Shown: positions 26,140-35,323 of the stretch, piece by piece | Numbering within the stretch: the stretch's first letter is position 1 | Layout: each line of letters starts with the position of its first letter | Position numbers and translations under genes: made by a program | Assembly: GCA_950022695.1 (NCBI GenBank) | Contig: CATLLN010000002.1 | Span: forward strand, 450,520 to 514,519 | Source of the DNA: an uncultured bacterium | Lineage (GTDB): Bacteria > Cyanobacteriota > Vampirovibrionia > Gastranaerophilales > Gastranaerophilaceae | DNA length: 64,000 nt | Reading direction: 5' to 3' | Notes under the pieces: generated by a model | What the model was told of the DNA's origin: nothing | The model's input: the letters and a program-made list of their open reading frames with translations, nothing else | The model's database searches: none

Positions 26140-27024
26140 ATGGTAGAATATATGCTTCAAAAAACAAAAGAAGAAACTACATTAAAAGCCCATAAAATGT
26201 ATGTTTCGACCCCGTATAACAGAGTTCAGGCTGTAGAAGAGAGATTAAAAAAAATTTTTGAAGATGAATTAAAATCAAAAGATTCAATACTTGTCAGTTA
26301 TAAACCGGCAATAATATCAAAATTAGCAAAATATTTATCAGGACATGTTTCTCGTCCGGCATCTATCGGTATTGCAGGTGAAACTGCAAGCGGAAAATCA
26401 ACTATAACTTTAGATATTATTGATACAATTAAATCTTTTGCAACTGAATTTGAAATTGAAGATGCAATTACAAGAGTAAATACTGATGATTATTATTATG
26501 ATCGTTCAGAAATGGTAAAAGCTGCAGGAAGTTTTGCAGAATTTGCAAAAAATTATGACCTTGATGTTCCTCAAGCTCTTGAACTTGAACTTATGAGTGA
26601 ACATATTAAAGAATTATTGACAGGAAAAACTGTATTTCTTCCAAAATACGACATGTCAGGTACTGCAAAAAGATTTGATAATCATACATTAGCTCATCCT
26701 TCCAAAATTATTATTTCGGAAGGATTATTTGCGCTTACGGAAAAAATTAAAGATGCCTTTGATTTCAAAATCTACGTTGATGTCAGACCTGAAATTCAAA
26801 AAGAAAGATTTTTTATTCGTGCAGCTGAAAGAGATTTAGGAGAATCTGCAAAAGGAATTTATAAAAATGCATCACAAAAAGCAGAAATCTTTATCAGACC
26901 TTGTAAAAATGATGCAGATATCGTACTTTCAGGTGAAGCTGTAAGAGCACGATACAAAGCGTTTTTAAATAAATTAATTAATATTGTGCAACAAGAAAAC
27001 TTTAGAAATAAAATCATTCTTTAA
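26140..27024 (+). CDS. Uridine kinase/phosphoribulokinase-family P-loop kinase
   Basis: 294 residues; RBS AAAAAGG. The Walker A is GIAGETASGKST. VNTDDYYYDRSEM corresponds to the substrate-binding Asp-containing loop of uridine kinases, and LPKYDMSGTAKRFD and IIISEGLFAL are the later family motifs. It lacks the length and regulatory cysteines of Calvin-cycle phosphoribulokinase, and no RuBisCO is present, so a nucleoside-kinase-like role is more likely. The substrate is not certain. The stop codon lies in the stem of a bidirectional terminator. Confidence 0.8.
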   Translation: MVEYMLQKTKEETTLKAHKMYVSTPYNRVQAVEERLKKIFEDELKSKDSILVSYKPAIISKLAKYLSGHVSRPASIGIAGETASGKSTITLDIIDTIKSFATEFEIEDAITRVNTDDYYYDRSEMVKAAGSFAEFAKNYDLDVPQALELELMSEHIKELLTGKTVFLPKYDMSGTAKRFDNHTLAHPSKIIISEGLFALTEKIKDAFDFKIYVDVRPEIQKERFFIRAAERDLGESAKGIYKNASQKAEIFIRPCKNDADIVLSGEAVRARYKAFLNKLINIVQQENFRNKIIL

Positions 27025-27051
27025 AAAAAGACCCGTTCAGGGTCTTTTTTT
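27023..27051. terminator. Bidirectional Rho-independent terminator
   Basis: AAAAAAAGACCC (27023-27034), GTTCA loop, GGGTCTTTTTTT (27040-27051). It overlaps the stop codons of both convergent genes. Confidence 0.9.
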
Positions 27052-27433
27052 ATGAGTGACAATGTCCGCTGCAATGACTGTGAGAACCTTCAGAGTGTTC
27101 GTGATGAGAACATTTTGCATTCGGATCATATTCTAAAGTCCCGGATAACAATGCCATAACTGCAGCATCTGCATTTCCTGTAACTCCGCCATATAATCTA
27201 ATACCATTTTCTGCTAATGCCTTTTGAGCACAGCCGCCAATCCCACCGCAAATTAGGGTATCTACAGAATTTTCAGCTAGAAATTGAGCAATAGCGCTAT
27301 GACCTGAACCATTTGTTGAAATAACTTCTGAAGAAATAATATTATTTTCTTCCACTTCATATAATTTCACTTGTTCAGCATGACCGAAATGTTGAAAAAC
27401 TTCACCATCATTGTAAGTTACAGCAATTTTCAT
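27050..27433 (-). CDS. NifX/NafY-like (dinitrogenase iron-molybdenum cofactor) family protein with His/Cys-rich tail
   Basis: 127 residues. The core MKIAVTYNDGEVFQHFGHA and LICGGIGGCAQKALAENGI is the RNase H-like NifX/NafY/NifB-C-terminal domain that binds iron-sulfur or iron-molybdenum clusters. The last about 20 residues are a metal-binding tail rich in His and Cys (HHEHSEGSHSHCSGHCHS). No nitrogenase genes are near. In anaerobes such stand-alone proteins usually travel with iron-sulfur or TSCPD proteins, as here. A role in metal or cluster handling is inferred. Confidence 0.85.
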   Translation of the reverse strand: MKIAVTYNDGEVFQHFGHAEQVKLYEVEENNIISSEVISTNGSGHSAIAQFLAENSVDTLICGGIGGCAQKALAENGIRLYGGVTGNADAAVMALLSGTLEYDPNAKCSHHEHSEGSHSHCSGHCHS

Positions 27434-27443
27434 AAATTTTCTC

Positions 27444-27725
27444 CTATTTTGATTGAGTAAGACTTTTTTGTTTATATTCTAATAAACATTTTGCTAGTTG
27501 ATCAGGACAACTTGTAGGTTTTGGTCCGCAAGTTATTCCTTTTAATCTTTCAATAACTTCTTCTATACTCATTCCTTTTATTAAACTTTTAATCCCTTTA
27601 AGATTACCATTGCAGCCGCCGTGGAATTCTGCATCCAACACTTTTCCATCTTGAACAGCTACCTGCATCAGCTTACAACAAACCCCTGTTGGCTGATATT
27701 GTATAATTTCCGGTTGCTCTATCAT
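27444..27725 (-). CDS. TSCPD domain protein, TIGR03905-like
   Basis: 93 residues. The TSCPD signature reads as PTSCPDQLAKCL, with further conserved cysteines in GVCCKLM, GGCNGNLKG and ITCGPK. The domain also occurs at the C-terminus of some ribonucleotide reductases and is thought to bind a metal or cluster. It lies 10 nt upstream of the NifX-like gene, so the pair is one operon. RBS AGGAGG is strong. Confidence 0.87.
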   Translation of the reverse strand: MIEQPEIIQYQPTGVCCKLMQVAVQDGKVLDAEFHGGCNGNLKGIKSLIKGMSIEEVIERLKGITCGPKPTSCPDQLAKCLLEYKQKSLTQSK

Positions 27726-27851
27726 TTTCTTTCCTCCTAATTATATAATATTGCAAAAAATATTATTATCAATTGTAAAGTTTCTCAATTCTACATGGCA
27801 AAAAATATTTTTATAAGCATTAAAAACACATACGAAATTTAAAGGAAAACT

Positions 27852-30800
27852 ATGCGCATTTATAACATTAACTATTTTAACTTTACAGGTAAACGACAAG
27901 ATAGAAATACTGTAAATCAACTAAAATCCAATTCTTACGATTTAAATTACATCAATCAAAGAAAAATTTCACAGGCAATTGATAATTTGTCAGAAATTCC
28001 GGGTGAAGAAAACGTGAATTTTTTACTTGATGTTTCCGAGAATTTAAAATACGGAACAAATATTGATTTAGGAAAAAGTCCATACAATGATTGGCAGGTC
28101 AAATTAAACAACGCTGCGCAAAAAGCTATATCAAAATCCGAACATGAAGTCGGAGAACAATTGATTCAACGACTCAAAAAAGCAACCCCCCCCCGCAAAT
28201 CTTTAACTGATGATGAAAAAGAAATTCTAGAACTTAGAAATTCAATTTTGTCACAAGTTGATACTAATGAATTGGAAAAAATTGAAAACAAAAATATAAA
28301 AGCGCTTAACAGAAATCTAGATTACTTCATCATTTCATCAGAAGTTCCTCTATCTCAGAAACTTTATATTATGAAACGCTTAAATCATTTTATAAGTCCG
28401 GAATACAAAATCGATTCACAGCTTGAAGGTTACAAAACTCAAGCTCTTGCCGAGATAATTAACGACATTACTGTAGATACACCGGAATCAAATATTCCAA
28501 ATATAAAAGCTGTTAATCAGAAAAATCACGGCATGTGTGCTGCAATTTCTATTGCACGAAAAGCCCTTGCATATGAAGACAAAGCAAATTTTGTCGATAT
28601 GGTTATGTCTGAATTAGATGATACTCCTTATCTGATGATTTATGATATTTCAAAACTTGGCACAAATACAAAAGTACCAATAAATAAACCTTTCATGGAT
28701 TTTAAACATGCACTTGATATGGGATACAGAATTATTGATACATCCGCAATGTATTGGATGCAAGCTGCAAACACAACAGGTGTCGGTGAAGCTATCGGAA
28801 TGTACACAACGTTTGATAAAGAAAATTTTGATTTATTCCAAGATTCACACCTTATGCCATATTTAGAAGATAATCTTACAAGTCAGCAAGATTATTATAG
28901 AAGTTTGCTAAAAACAAAAACAATTTTAGAAACATATAAAAAACAAACAGAAAAATCTAAACAAAAAAATATTAATGAACTAAATAAAAAAGATTCCACT
29001 ATTCATCTCACTCAAAAGTTATCTAAACAATTAAATAAACTATTACAAAATATTTCACCTGACACACCTGTCAATAAATTATATAAAATAATAAATGATT
29101 TACTAAACCTTGAAGTTCCTACATCCGCAAAAGCTGATAAAATTACTGATTACAAAAGGAATTTCTTGTATCTTCCAAATGAAACAGATAGCGCAAAAAA
29201 AGAAAAAATTAAAGCATTTTTATCTATAGCACTAGATAAAAAAGATTCGGAAATGTTAGATGTAAATGCTGATGAAATACTTAATTTAGCATCTACAATA
29301 AATCGTCTAAATAAATCTGATACATACAGCTATGCAGCAAAAAACATTAATCGTGCAGAAACACTTTATAAAGCTGCATCGGCATACAGAACTCAATTCA
29401 TATTCGGACTGTATATCCCGGATAGATTAAATGATTTAACTATTAGTCTTAATATTCCGGATAGAGAAACCCGAATTATCAAAAATATGGAGTCATTAAT
29501 CAAAAAATTTGAACAAGGTAAACTAAATCCAAAAATAAAAGAAACATTGATTAATAATTTTGGAGTAAACGACACCAATGAAGAATTTATTGATGCGCTT
29601 CATACAAATATCGATGCAATGACTGTTATTACAACAGAGATTCTAGACAATTTATATAAATCAATACTTTCAGTCAGCAGAAAAAATGTACTTCTAAACG
29701 AAATTAAAACAACTCATAATGCAATTAAAGAAGGCTCAGATAAAATTATACTTACACAAACAGCTATTTCTTTGCAAATGAACAATAAAAATAAAAAGAA
29801 AATTCTGGAAACTCTAGAAAAATTTATTAAAGTTCTTGAATCTGAAAACTGCACAGAAGAAGAATTTATTACAATATATAATAAATTCGGCAAAAAGAAT
29901 CAAATGCAAGACTTTAAAGATACTTTTGAAAACCTCGGAATTTTACTATTCCAAGAGCCAAATGAAGACATAATCAAAGGTTTTAACGCTATTAACGGCT
30001 TAGCTCCGGATACTCCGATAGAAGAAACCCAAAAAGTATATGAAAAAATTGGTGAAAATTTCAATAATGTTTCATTATTGACATCACAATTACAAAATGC
30101 ATTAGAAGTAAAAGATGAAAATAATGAAGTTTTAAATACTGTAATTGACTCCGAAATTATTATTAAAAAACTGGAAAACAGCGGAGAGATTATTCCTGCA
30201 AAAGATTTGAAAAAATTTCAAGAACGATTTATTGCAATAAAGAAAGAACTTACCAATAATAATGGTACTAAAAAAGCTTTGAAAGATCTTCCTGCTGAGT
30301 TAAGACATTTTTCAAAAGCAGAGAAAGAACTTTTAGATACTATAGAATCAAGAATTAATGGCTGGTATTCACAAACATCAAGACTTTTAGATCTGCAACA
30401 CAAAATAATTCAAGAACCACTTGATGAATTACACAGAGAAATTGGTGTAAAAACCGGACAGTATTGGGTTTCTGCAGAAGGACACAGCGGTTTAAATTCA
30501 ACTCAACAAGTTCAAATTATTGAACAAATGACAGATAGACCATATTATATAGAATCTAACGGAAGAATCGCTGTTAATAAAATTAAAAATTCACCTTATT
30601 CAGGTGTTACAAATACATCTGTCAACCATAGAGAACCTGCAATGCATGCTCAATATATATCAGATATAAAACCAGTTCAAATAAATAATAAATCTCACGA
30701 AGTACTTTTCCATGATAACACTTGGGGACCAAATGAACATGAAAATATGTGGACTGATGACAACGGTATATTAAGAACAGACTACAGTAATGAATACGGT

Positions 30801-33653
30801 GGAGAATTAGGTTATATCACCAATGAAAAATACTTTAATGGAAAACTTCTTGATAACCTATTCTCTGAAATAGGACATGATGGAACAAGTGAATTTAAAT
30901 TCCCAATGCTAACATCAGTCATAACACCGGGAAGATATCCAAACGCAGATTCATACGTTCGACAAATCAGACAAAACTTGATACTTAACCCGCTTTTGTA
31001 TTTTGATGAACTAGAAAAATATGCACAAAATTTATCTCGTAATGAAATATTACAAACAATTAAAAAAACAAAAACTCTTGGTAAAAATTCAAACAAAAAA
31101 TTTATAGATATAGAACACAGAATCTTAGGAAATCCTCCTTTAATCCCGGGAATTGTATCTGCTGAAGATTACAACAACCTTTCTGATAAAGATGAATTAA
31201 AAATCTTATTAGAAAAAGTCGCGCTATCACGTTCATTCAGCGGAATTCCTGATTCAAAAATCTTCTATAAGAATACAACAATGGATGAGCTTGTAGAGCT
31301 GAAAAACCAAATTAGAAATGAAGCCCGCAAAAATTTCAATTACACTTTTGGTAAAAACCCTGAAATAACAAGGTTTGGAACAGAAAGCGTAAGAAAAGCT
31401 CTTAATAAAGAACTCGATAATTTTGCTAAAGAAAATAACTTTAAATTATCTGTTATGCAAGTAATTAATATAGTAAATTCTATGAATAAAATTTCAGAGA
31501 ATAAATTTGACGGTAATTTGGAAACAACAATTGAACTTATGACAGATAGTTTTACAAATTATTTAACTAAACATACACCTGTATTTGAAAATAAAAACGA
31601 AAAAATAGAAGATATTGCTAACAAAGTGCGAACTATGCTTCGTACAAATATGGGATTCACGTTAGCTGATTTGAACAAAACTTCATCTGACATTGTAAAA
31701 TGGATTGATGATAATTTCGAACCATCAACAGATGAAGAATTTGTTCAAATTTTCAAAAATCTTCAAAACATGACAACTGAAGAATTTAATGCTAAATATA
31801 ATTCAAAAATAACTGATGAAGCTATGGGTATAAAACCTATAACAGGTTATGATATCTTACAACAATTCAGGCTACTGGATGAAGGTGCAATGGATTCTGT
31901 ATTTTACATGCTGTATAATGAAGAACGTGGTTATACAACTAATATTAGCAAAACAATACCTTCATATGACTATGCTAAAACAAGCAGAACTCTTCGCGGA
32001 GCATACTATGCGGAAAATGGGCGTTCATTTGATGATATTTATCTAGATTTTTATTTCTCATTGCTTAGTCTTAACAATCATAAGAATTATGATAGATTGA
32101 AAACTTCAGCATTTAAAAAATATAATCTATTCCCGGCATATCCTAAAGTAAATTTAGAATCAAAAAAAGAAATTGAAAAATGTATTCAAACCTTCTTCAA
32201 CGAGATTATCGAAGCTACTGAAGCAATAGATGCATATAAAACTCAAGATAAATCATTTAAAATAATAGAACAATTAAAGAAATACTCTGGAAAGTTAAAT
32301 GATTCATCACCAATCTCATCCAGTCAGGAAAAATATATTAAAGATTTAATATATAAATTCCTGCAGATAAATGGTGAAGACACATCCGTTCAAGAAACAA
32401 TAGATGCCGCTTGCAAGATAATGGAACTTGAACAGGAAACAACCGGAAGTGAATATAAAAAACTTATTGAGATAATGTATAATGAATTAAAAATGTACTC
32501 AACTACGGCTGACGGCAAAACAATGGCAGAATCAGTAAAATTACAGATTGAAACCATTAAAGACAAAAAACGTGAATTTGTAATGAACGTAATTGATCCA
32601 AAATATCAAAATAAAGCATATGAAATACTTGATAAATGGATTAGTGCATTATCAAAAAATAACCCTAATGCAGATTATTATTTTGCCGATTTTGAAATGT
32701 TTTTCGAAAAACACAGAATAATGAAATCACCTGAAAAAATCTTTAATGAATATCTTCTGCTTCTCGCAAAACCGGAAGAAAAAGGAAGACATTATTCAAA
32801 TGCAGAAAAAAAACAACTTGAAGATGTAAAAGAAGTATACCGTACAAATATTCAATCACTGCTGATAAGTGCAAATATTCTTGAAATGCAGTACATACTA
32901 ATGAATTGCGCAAGGGAAGGCAATCTTAACATTGTACGTGATGAATTCAAAAACTCTCAAATTATGTTAAATGATGGCAGAATAGTGAATATGGATTCAG
33001 ATGAAGGCATTGCGGTATTAATTAAACCGCTTTTAGAAGACGAAGACCTCGATACACTTGTTATGTTTATTGAGCAGCTTGGTTTGACTGAACGCGTAAT
33101 TGAAATGTTTACAAAAGATATTAAATTCGACAAAGTTTATAAAAATATCAAACGTATAGATAATATTTTCACAGCTGTTTCAAAACAAACAGAAATCGTA
33201 CAAAAAGAACTTCAAAAACTTGGAAATATTGATAATGACCCGAATTACGAAGAAAAACTCAATATCGCAAAAGAAAATATTATCAAAAAATTCAAAAATA
33301 CAAATTACCGCAGAGCAATCAAAATTGTTGAAGAAGGATTCAAAAAAATAAATGAAGAAATAAAAGAACATCCTGAACACTCAAAAACTGCATACGTTCA
33401 TTTGTATATGGATAATGTCAAAACTGCAACTTTATATATTGCAACCAAACAGGTAGAAAATCTGAACATGAAATTACAGGCATACCAGAGAATTTATGAT
33501 TTAATAGGAAAGCTCAAAATTCGTAAGGATTCTCCTGTAAAACCGCTTCTTGAAAAATTCTTTGATGAGATACATAAAGTTGAAGAATTTGCACAAAATC
33601 ATACCCGAGATTACAAAAATCTTGATATTAAAACCGGAAATTATGCACAATAA
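27852..33653 (+). CDS. Giant (1933 aa) protein with split papain-like cysteine peptidase site
   Basis: No full-length family recognised. The N-terminus (RIYNINYFNFTGKRQ) bears the recurring short signature. At residues 221-234, AVNQKNHGMCAAIS mirrors papain's Gln-to-Cys loop: Q223 and C229 are spaced by six, as Gln19 and Cys25 are. Later, MHAQYI (H932) and HDNTWG (N956, W958, G959) mirror the papain His and the Asn-Ser-Trp-Gly loop. Between the halves lie about 700 helical, lysine/glutamate-rich residues, and another 900 helical residues follow. There is no signal peptide. A C9 tract at codons 112-115 could switch the reading frame. Peptidase activity is inference from the tetrad. The gene stands alone between two terminated units. 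Confidence 0.75.
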   Translation: MRIYNINYFNFTGKRQDRNTVNQLKSNSYDLNYINQRKISQAIDNLSEIPGEENVNFLLDVSENLKYGTNIDLGKSPYNDWQVKLNNAAQKAISKSEHEVGEQLIQRLKKATPPRKSLTDDEKEILELRNSILSQVDTNELEKIENKNIKALNRNLDYFIISSEVPLSQKLYIMKRLNHFISPEYKIDSQLEGYKTQALAEIINDITVDTPESNIPNIKAVNQKNHGMCAAISIARKALAYEDKANFVDMVMSELDDTPYLMIYDISKLGTNTKVPINKPFMDFKHALDMGYRIIDTSAMYWMQAANTTGVGEAIGMYTTFDKENFDLFQDSHLMPYLEDNLTSQQDYYRSLLKTKTILETYKKQTEKSKQKNINELNKKDSTIHLTQKLSKQLNKLLQNISPDTPVNKLYKIINDLLNLEVPTSAKADKITDYKRNFLYLPNETDSAKKEKIKAFLSIALDKKDSEMLDVNADEILNLASTINRLNKSDTYSYAAKNINRAETLYKAASAYRTQFIFGLYIPDRLNDLTISLNIPDRETRIIKNMESLIKKFEQGKLNPKIKETLINNFGVNDTNEEFIDALHTNIDAMTVITTEILDNLYKSILSVSRKNVLLNEIKTTHNAIKEGSDKIILTQTAISLQMNNKNKKKILETLEKFIKVLESENCTEEEFITIYNKFGKKNQMQDFKDTFENLGILLFQEPNEDIIKGFNAINGLAPDTPIEETQKVYEKIGENFNNVSLLTSQLQNALEVKDENNEVLNTVIDSEIIIKKLENSGEIIPAKDLKKFQERFIAIKKELTNNNGTKKALKDLPAELRHFSKAEKELLDTIESRINGWYSQTSRLLDLQHKIIQEPLDELHREIGVKTGQYWVSAEGHSGLNSTQQVQIIEQMTDRPYYIESNGRIAVNKIKNSPYSGVTNTSVNHREPAMHAQYISDIKPVQINNKSHEVLFHDNTWGPNEHENMWTDDNGILRTDYSNEYGGELGYITNEKYFNGKLLDNLFSEIGHDGTSEFKFPMLTSVITPGRYPNADSYVRQIRQNLILNPLLYFDELEKYAQNLSRNEILQTIKKTKTLGKNSNKKFIDIEHRILGNPPLIPGIVSAEDYNNLSDKDELKILLEKVALSRSFSGIPDSKIFYKNTTMDELVELKNQIRNEARKNFNYTFGKNPEITRFGTESVRKALNKELDNFAKENNFKLSVMQVINIVNSMNKISENKFDGNLETTIELMTDSFTNYLTKHTPVFENKNEKIEDIANKVRTMLRTNMGFTLADLNKTSSDIVKWIDDNFEPSTDEEFVQIFKNLQNMTTEEFNAKYNSKITDEAMGIKPITGYDILQQFRLLDEGAMDSVFYMLYNEERGYTTNISKTIPSYDYAKTSRTLRGAYYAENGRSFDDIYLDFYFSLLSLNNHKNYDRLKTSAFKKYNLFPAYPKVNLESKKEIEKCIQTFFNEIIEATEAIDAYKTQDKSFKIIEQLKKYSGKLNDSSPISSSQEKYIKDLIYKFLQINGEDTSVQETIDAACKIMELEQETTGSEYKKLIEIMYNELKMYSTTADGKTMAESVKLQIETIKDKKREFVMNVIDPKYQNKAYEILDKWISALSKNNPNADYYFADFEMFFEKHRIMKSPEKIFNEYLLLLAKPEEKGRHYSNAEKKQLEDVKEVYRTNIQSLLISANILEMQYILMNCAREGNLNIVRDEFKNSQIMLNDGRIVNMDSDEGIAVLIKPLLEDEDLDTLVMFIEQLGLTERVIEMFTKDIKFDKVYKNIKRIDNIFTAVSKQTEIVQKELQKLGNIDNDPNYEEKLNIAKENIIKKFKNTNYRRAIKIVEEGFKKINEEIKEHPEHSKTAYVHLYMDNVKTATLYIATKQVENLNMKLQAYQRIYDLIGKLKIRKDSPVKPLLEKFFDEIHKVEEFAQNHTRDYKNLDIKTGNYAQ
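28186..28194 (+). repeat. Homopolymeric C9 tract inside the giant gene
   Basis: Nine consecutive C within an AT-rich coding region (codons 112-115, Thr-Pro-Pro-Arg), upstream of the proposed catalytic Cys229. Such tracts are classic slipped-strand sites; a one-base change would stop translation early. Confidence 0.85.
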
Positions 33654-33672
33654 TTAAATAAACAAAGGATAT

Positions 33673-33710
33673 AAAAACGGGGCGCCTTGTAAAGGCGCCC
33701 CGTTTTTTTT
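33673..33710. terminator. Bidirectional Rho-independent terminator
   Basis: 16-bp stem: the arm ending GGGGCGCCTT (33679-33688), GTA loop, AAGGCGCCCC (33692-33701), with flanking A and T runs on both sides. It is unusually GC-rich for this genome and serves the giant gene and ftsZ. Confidence 0.93.
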
Positions 33711-33712
33711 AA

Positions 33713-34825
33713 CTAATCTTTTTTCAAAAAGTCAGGAACATCTAAATTCAAAGATAATTTAGGAAAACCTGAACCGGTTGAAGGTGTTTCTACAGTTGTT
33801 GTTTTACTTTGAAAATATTCAGCTGCTGATAACTGAACAGGAGCTTCTGATTTTTCTGCAAAACCTGTTGCAATAACTGTAATTTGAATTTCGTTTTGGA
33901 ATGCTTCATTAACAGCAGTACCGATAATCACATCCGCATCATCTTTTACAACATTATTAATAAGTGTAGTAGCATCATTAATTTCGTACAGTGTCATATT
34001 AGAGCTTCCTGTAATATTAACTATAATACCGGATGCGCCATTGATTGAAGATTCAAGGAGTTGTGAATTAATAGCCATTTCAGCAGCTTTAACAGCTCTG
34101 CCTTCGCCCTGAGCTCTACCGATACCCATCAATGCAGTACCTGAATCTTTAACAACTTTTCTGACATCCGCAAAGTCGATATTGATAATACCAGGTATTG
34201 TAATAATATCAGAAATACCTTGAATACCTCTGTATAGAACTTCATCAGTAACACAGAAAGCTTCTCTTAACCCGATTTGACGTTCAACAACCTGTAATAA
34301 TTTATCGTTAGGTACAACAAGAATTGAATCGACATATTTTTTAAGTTTTTCAATACCGGCTTCAGCTTGCGCCATTCTTTTTTTGCCTTCCCAGCAGAAA
34401 GGTTTTGTAACAAATGCAATTGTCAAAATTCCCAAATCTTTAGCAATTTGAGCAACAACAGGAGCCGCACCGGTACCTGTACCACCGCCCATGCCGGCAG
34501 TAATAAATACCATATCCGCGCCTTCCAAAGCTTTTGTAATTTCGTCTTTAACTTCCATAGCAGCTTTTTCACCGGTTGAAGGATCTCCGCCGGAACCAAG
34601 ACCTTTTGTAGTTCCTATACCAAGCTGTAATTTATTTTGAACATTACTGTAAGTTAAAACCTGCAAATCAGTGTTCATAAGCCAAAACTCAACACCTGCA
34701 AGTTTTGCCTTAATCATTCTGTTAACGGCATTTCCGCCGCCGCCGCCGACACCAATAACTTTAATACGAGTCGGATTTATATCTGAACGCTGTCCGCCAG
34801 CGAAATTTGAAACTATATTTTCCAT
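33713..34825 (-). CDS. ftsZ: Cell division protein FtsZ
   Basis: 370 residues; tubulin-like GTPase that forms the division ring. IKVIGVGGGGGNAVNRMI and the tubulin signature GGGTGTGAAPVVA bind GTP. SDIITIPGIINIDFADVR is the T7 region with the catalytic aspartate. The C-terminus has a short linker and ends FPKLSLNLDVPDFLKKD, where the DVPDFL core is the conserved tail that binds FtsA or other anchors. A TATAAT box (34849-34854, minus strand) and an AGGAGG site precede the ATG. No ftsA or mur genes are adjacent, so it is monocistronic, as in cyanobacteria. Confidence 0.97.
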   Translation of the reverse strand: MENIVSNFAGGQRSDINPTRIKVIGVGGGGGNAVNRMIKAKLAGVEFWLMNTDLQVLTYSNVQNKLQLGIGTTKGLGSGGDPSTGEKAAMEVKDEITKALEGADMVFITAGMGGGTGTGAAPVVAQIAKDLGILTIAFVTKPFCWEGKKRMAQAEAGIEKLKKYVDSILVVPNDKLLQVVERQIGLREAFCVTDEVLYRGIQGISDIITIPGIINIDFADVRKVVKDSGTALMGIGRAQGEGRAVKAAEMAINSQLLESSINGASGIIVNITGSSNMTLYEINDATTLINNVVKDDADVIIGTAVNEAFQNEIQITVIATGFAEKSEAPVQLSAAEYFQSKTTTVETPSTGSGFPKLSLNLDVPDFLKKD

Positions 34826-34918
34826 TGAACCTCCTACGTTTTAACAACATTATATACGAAAAAATCAACATTTCATCTATTTGAACTTTTCGTAATAATT
34901 TGCTATAGGAGAATCATT

Positions 34919-35281
34919 TCAAGCATTGTAATCTAGTTTTTGACCTTGATGTGAAGATTTAAAAGCAAGCGCTTGCATTTTTATGCTTTCGGCTTGCGCT
35001 GCAACTCTGTAATCTTGTGCTGAAGGATCTCCCGGTGCTAAAGCTGCACGAATAACAATATTCGCATGATCAATTGTCTGCTGCGGATTAGCTTTATTTA
35101 ATACAGGCATTTTTATCGGAACATGACCTGATACAGGAATCCCATCAGCATTTCTTTCAATAGAAATTGCACCTGCAAAGCTTCCGCCTGCTGTTTTATG
35201 CGCCATCTCATGAGCGTAAATATGGTTATAATTTCTATTAATAAGTTCCTGTTTTGCCACACCATTCAACATACTACACAC
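34919..35281 (-). CDS. SprA-related putative metalloprotease
   Basis: 120 residues. YAHEMAHKTAGGSFAGA is the HExxH-containing signature of the SprA-related family, often called putative metalloprotease CJM1_0395 type. The rest (RNADGIPVSGHVPIKMP and a C-terminal helix with QDYRVAAQAESIK) also fits. Members are usually longer, with an extra N-terminal region; this one is the catalytic core only. The substrate is unknown. Confidence 0.78.
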   Translation of the reverse strand: MCSMLNGVAKQELINRNYNHIYAHEMAHKTAGGSFAGAISIERNADGIPVSGHVPIKMPVLNKANPQQTIDHANIVIRAALAPGDPSAQDYRVAAQAESIKMQALAFKSSHQGQKLDYNA

Positions 35282-35323
35282 TCCTACTATATTTGTAGCA
35301 TAAAGTCAGGGTTTTGTCAAGGT

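Noticed and set aside
26140-27024. Calvin-cycle phosphoribulokinase
   Set aside because: It belongs to the same superfamily, but there is no RuBisCO or other Calvin-cycle gene and the motifs are nearer to uridine-kinase-like proteins.
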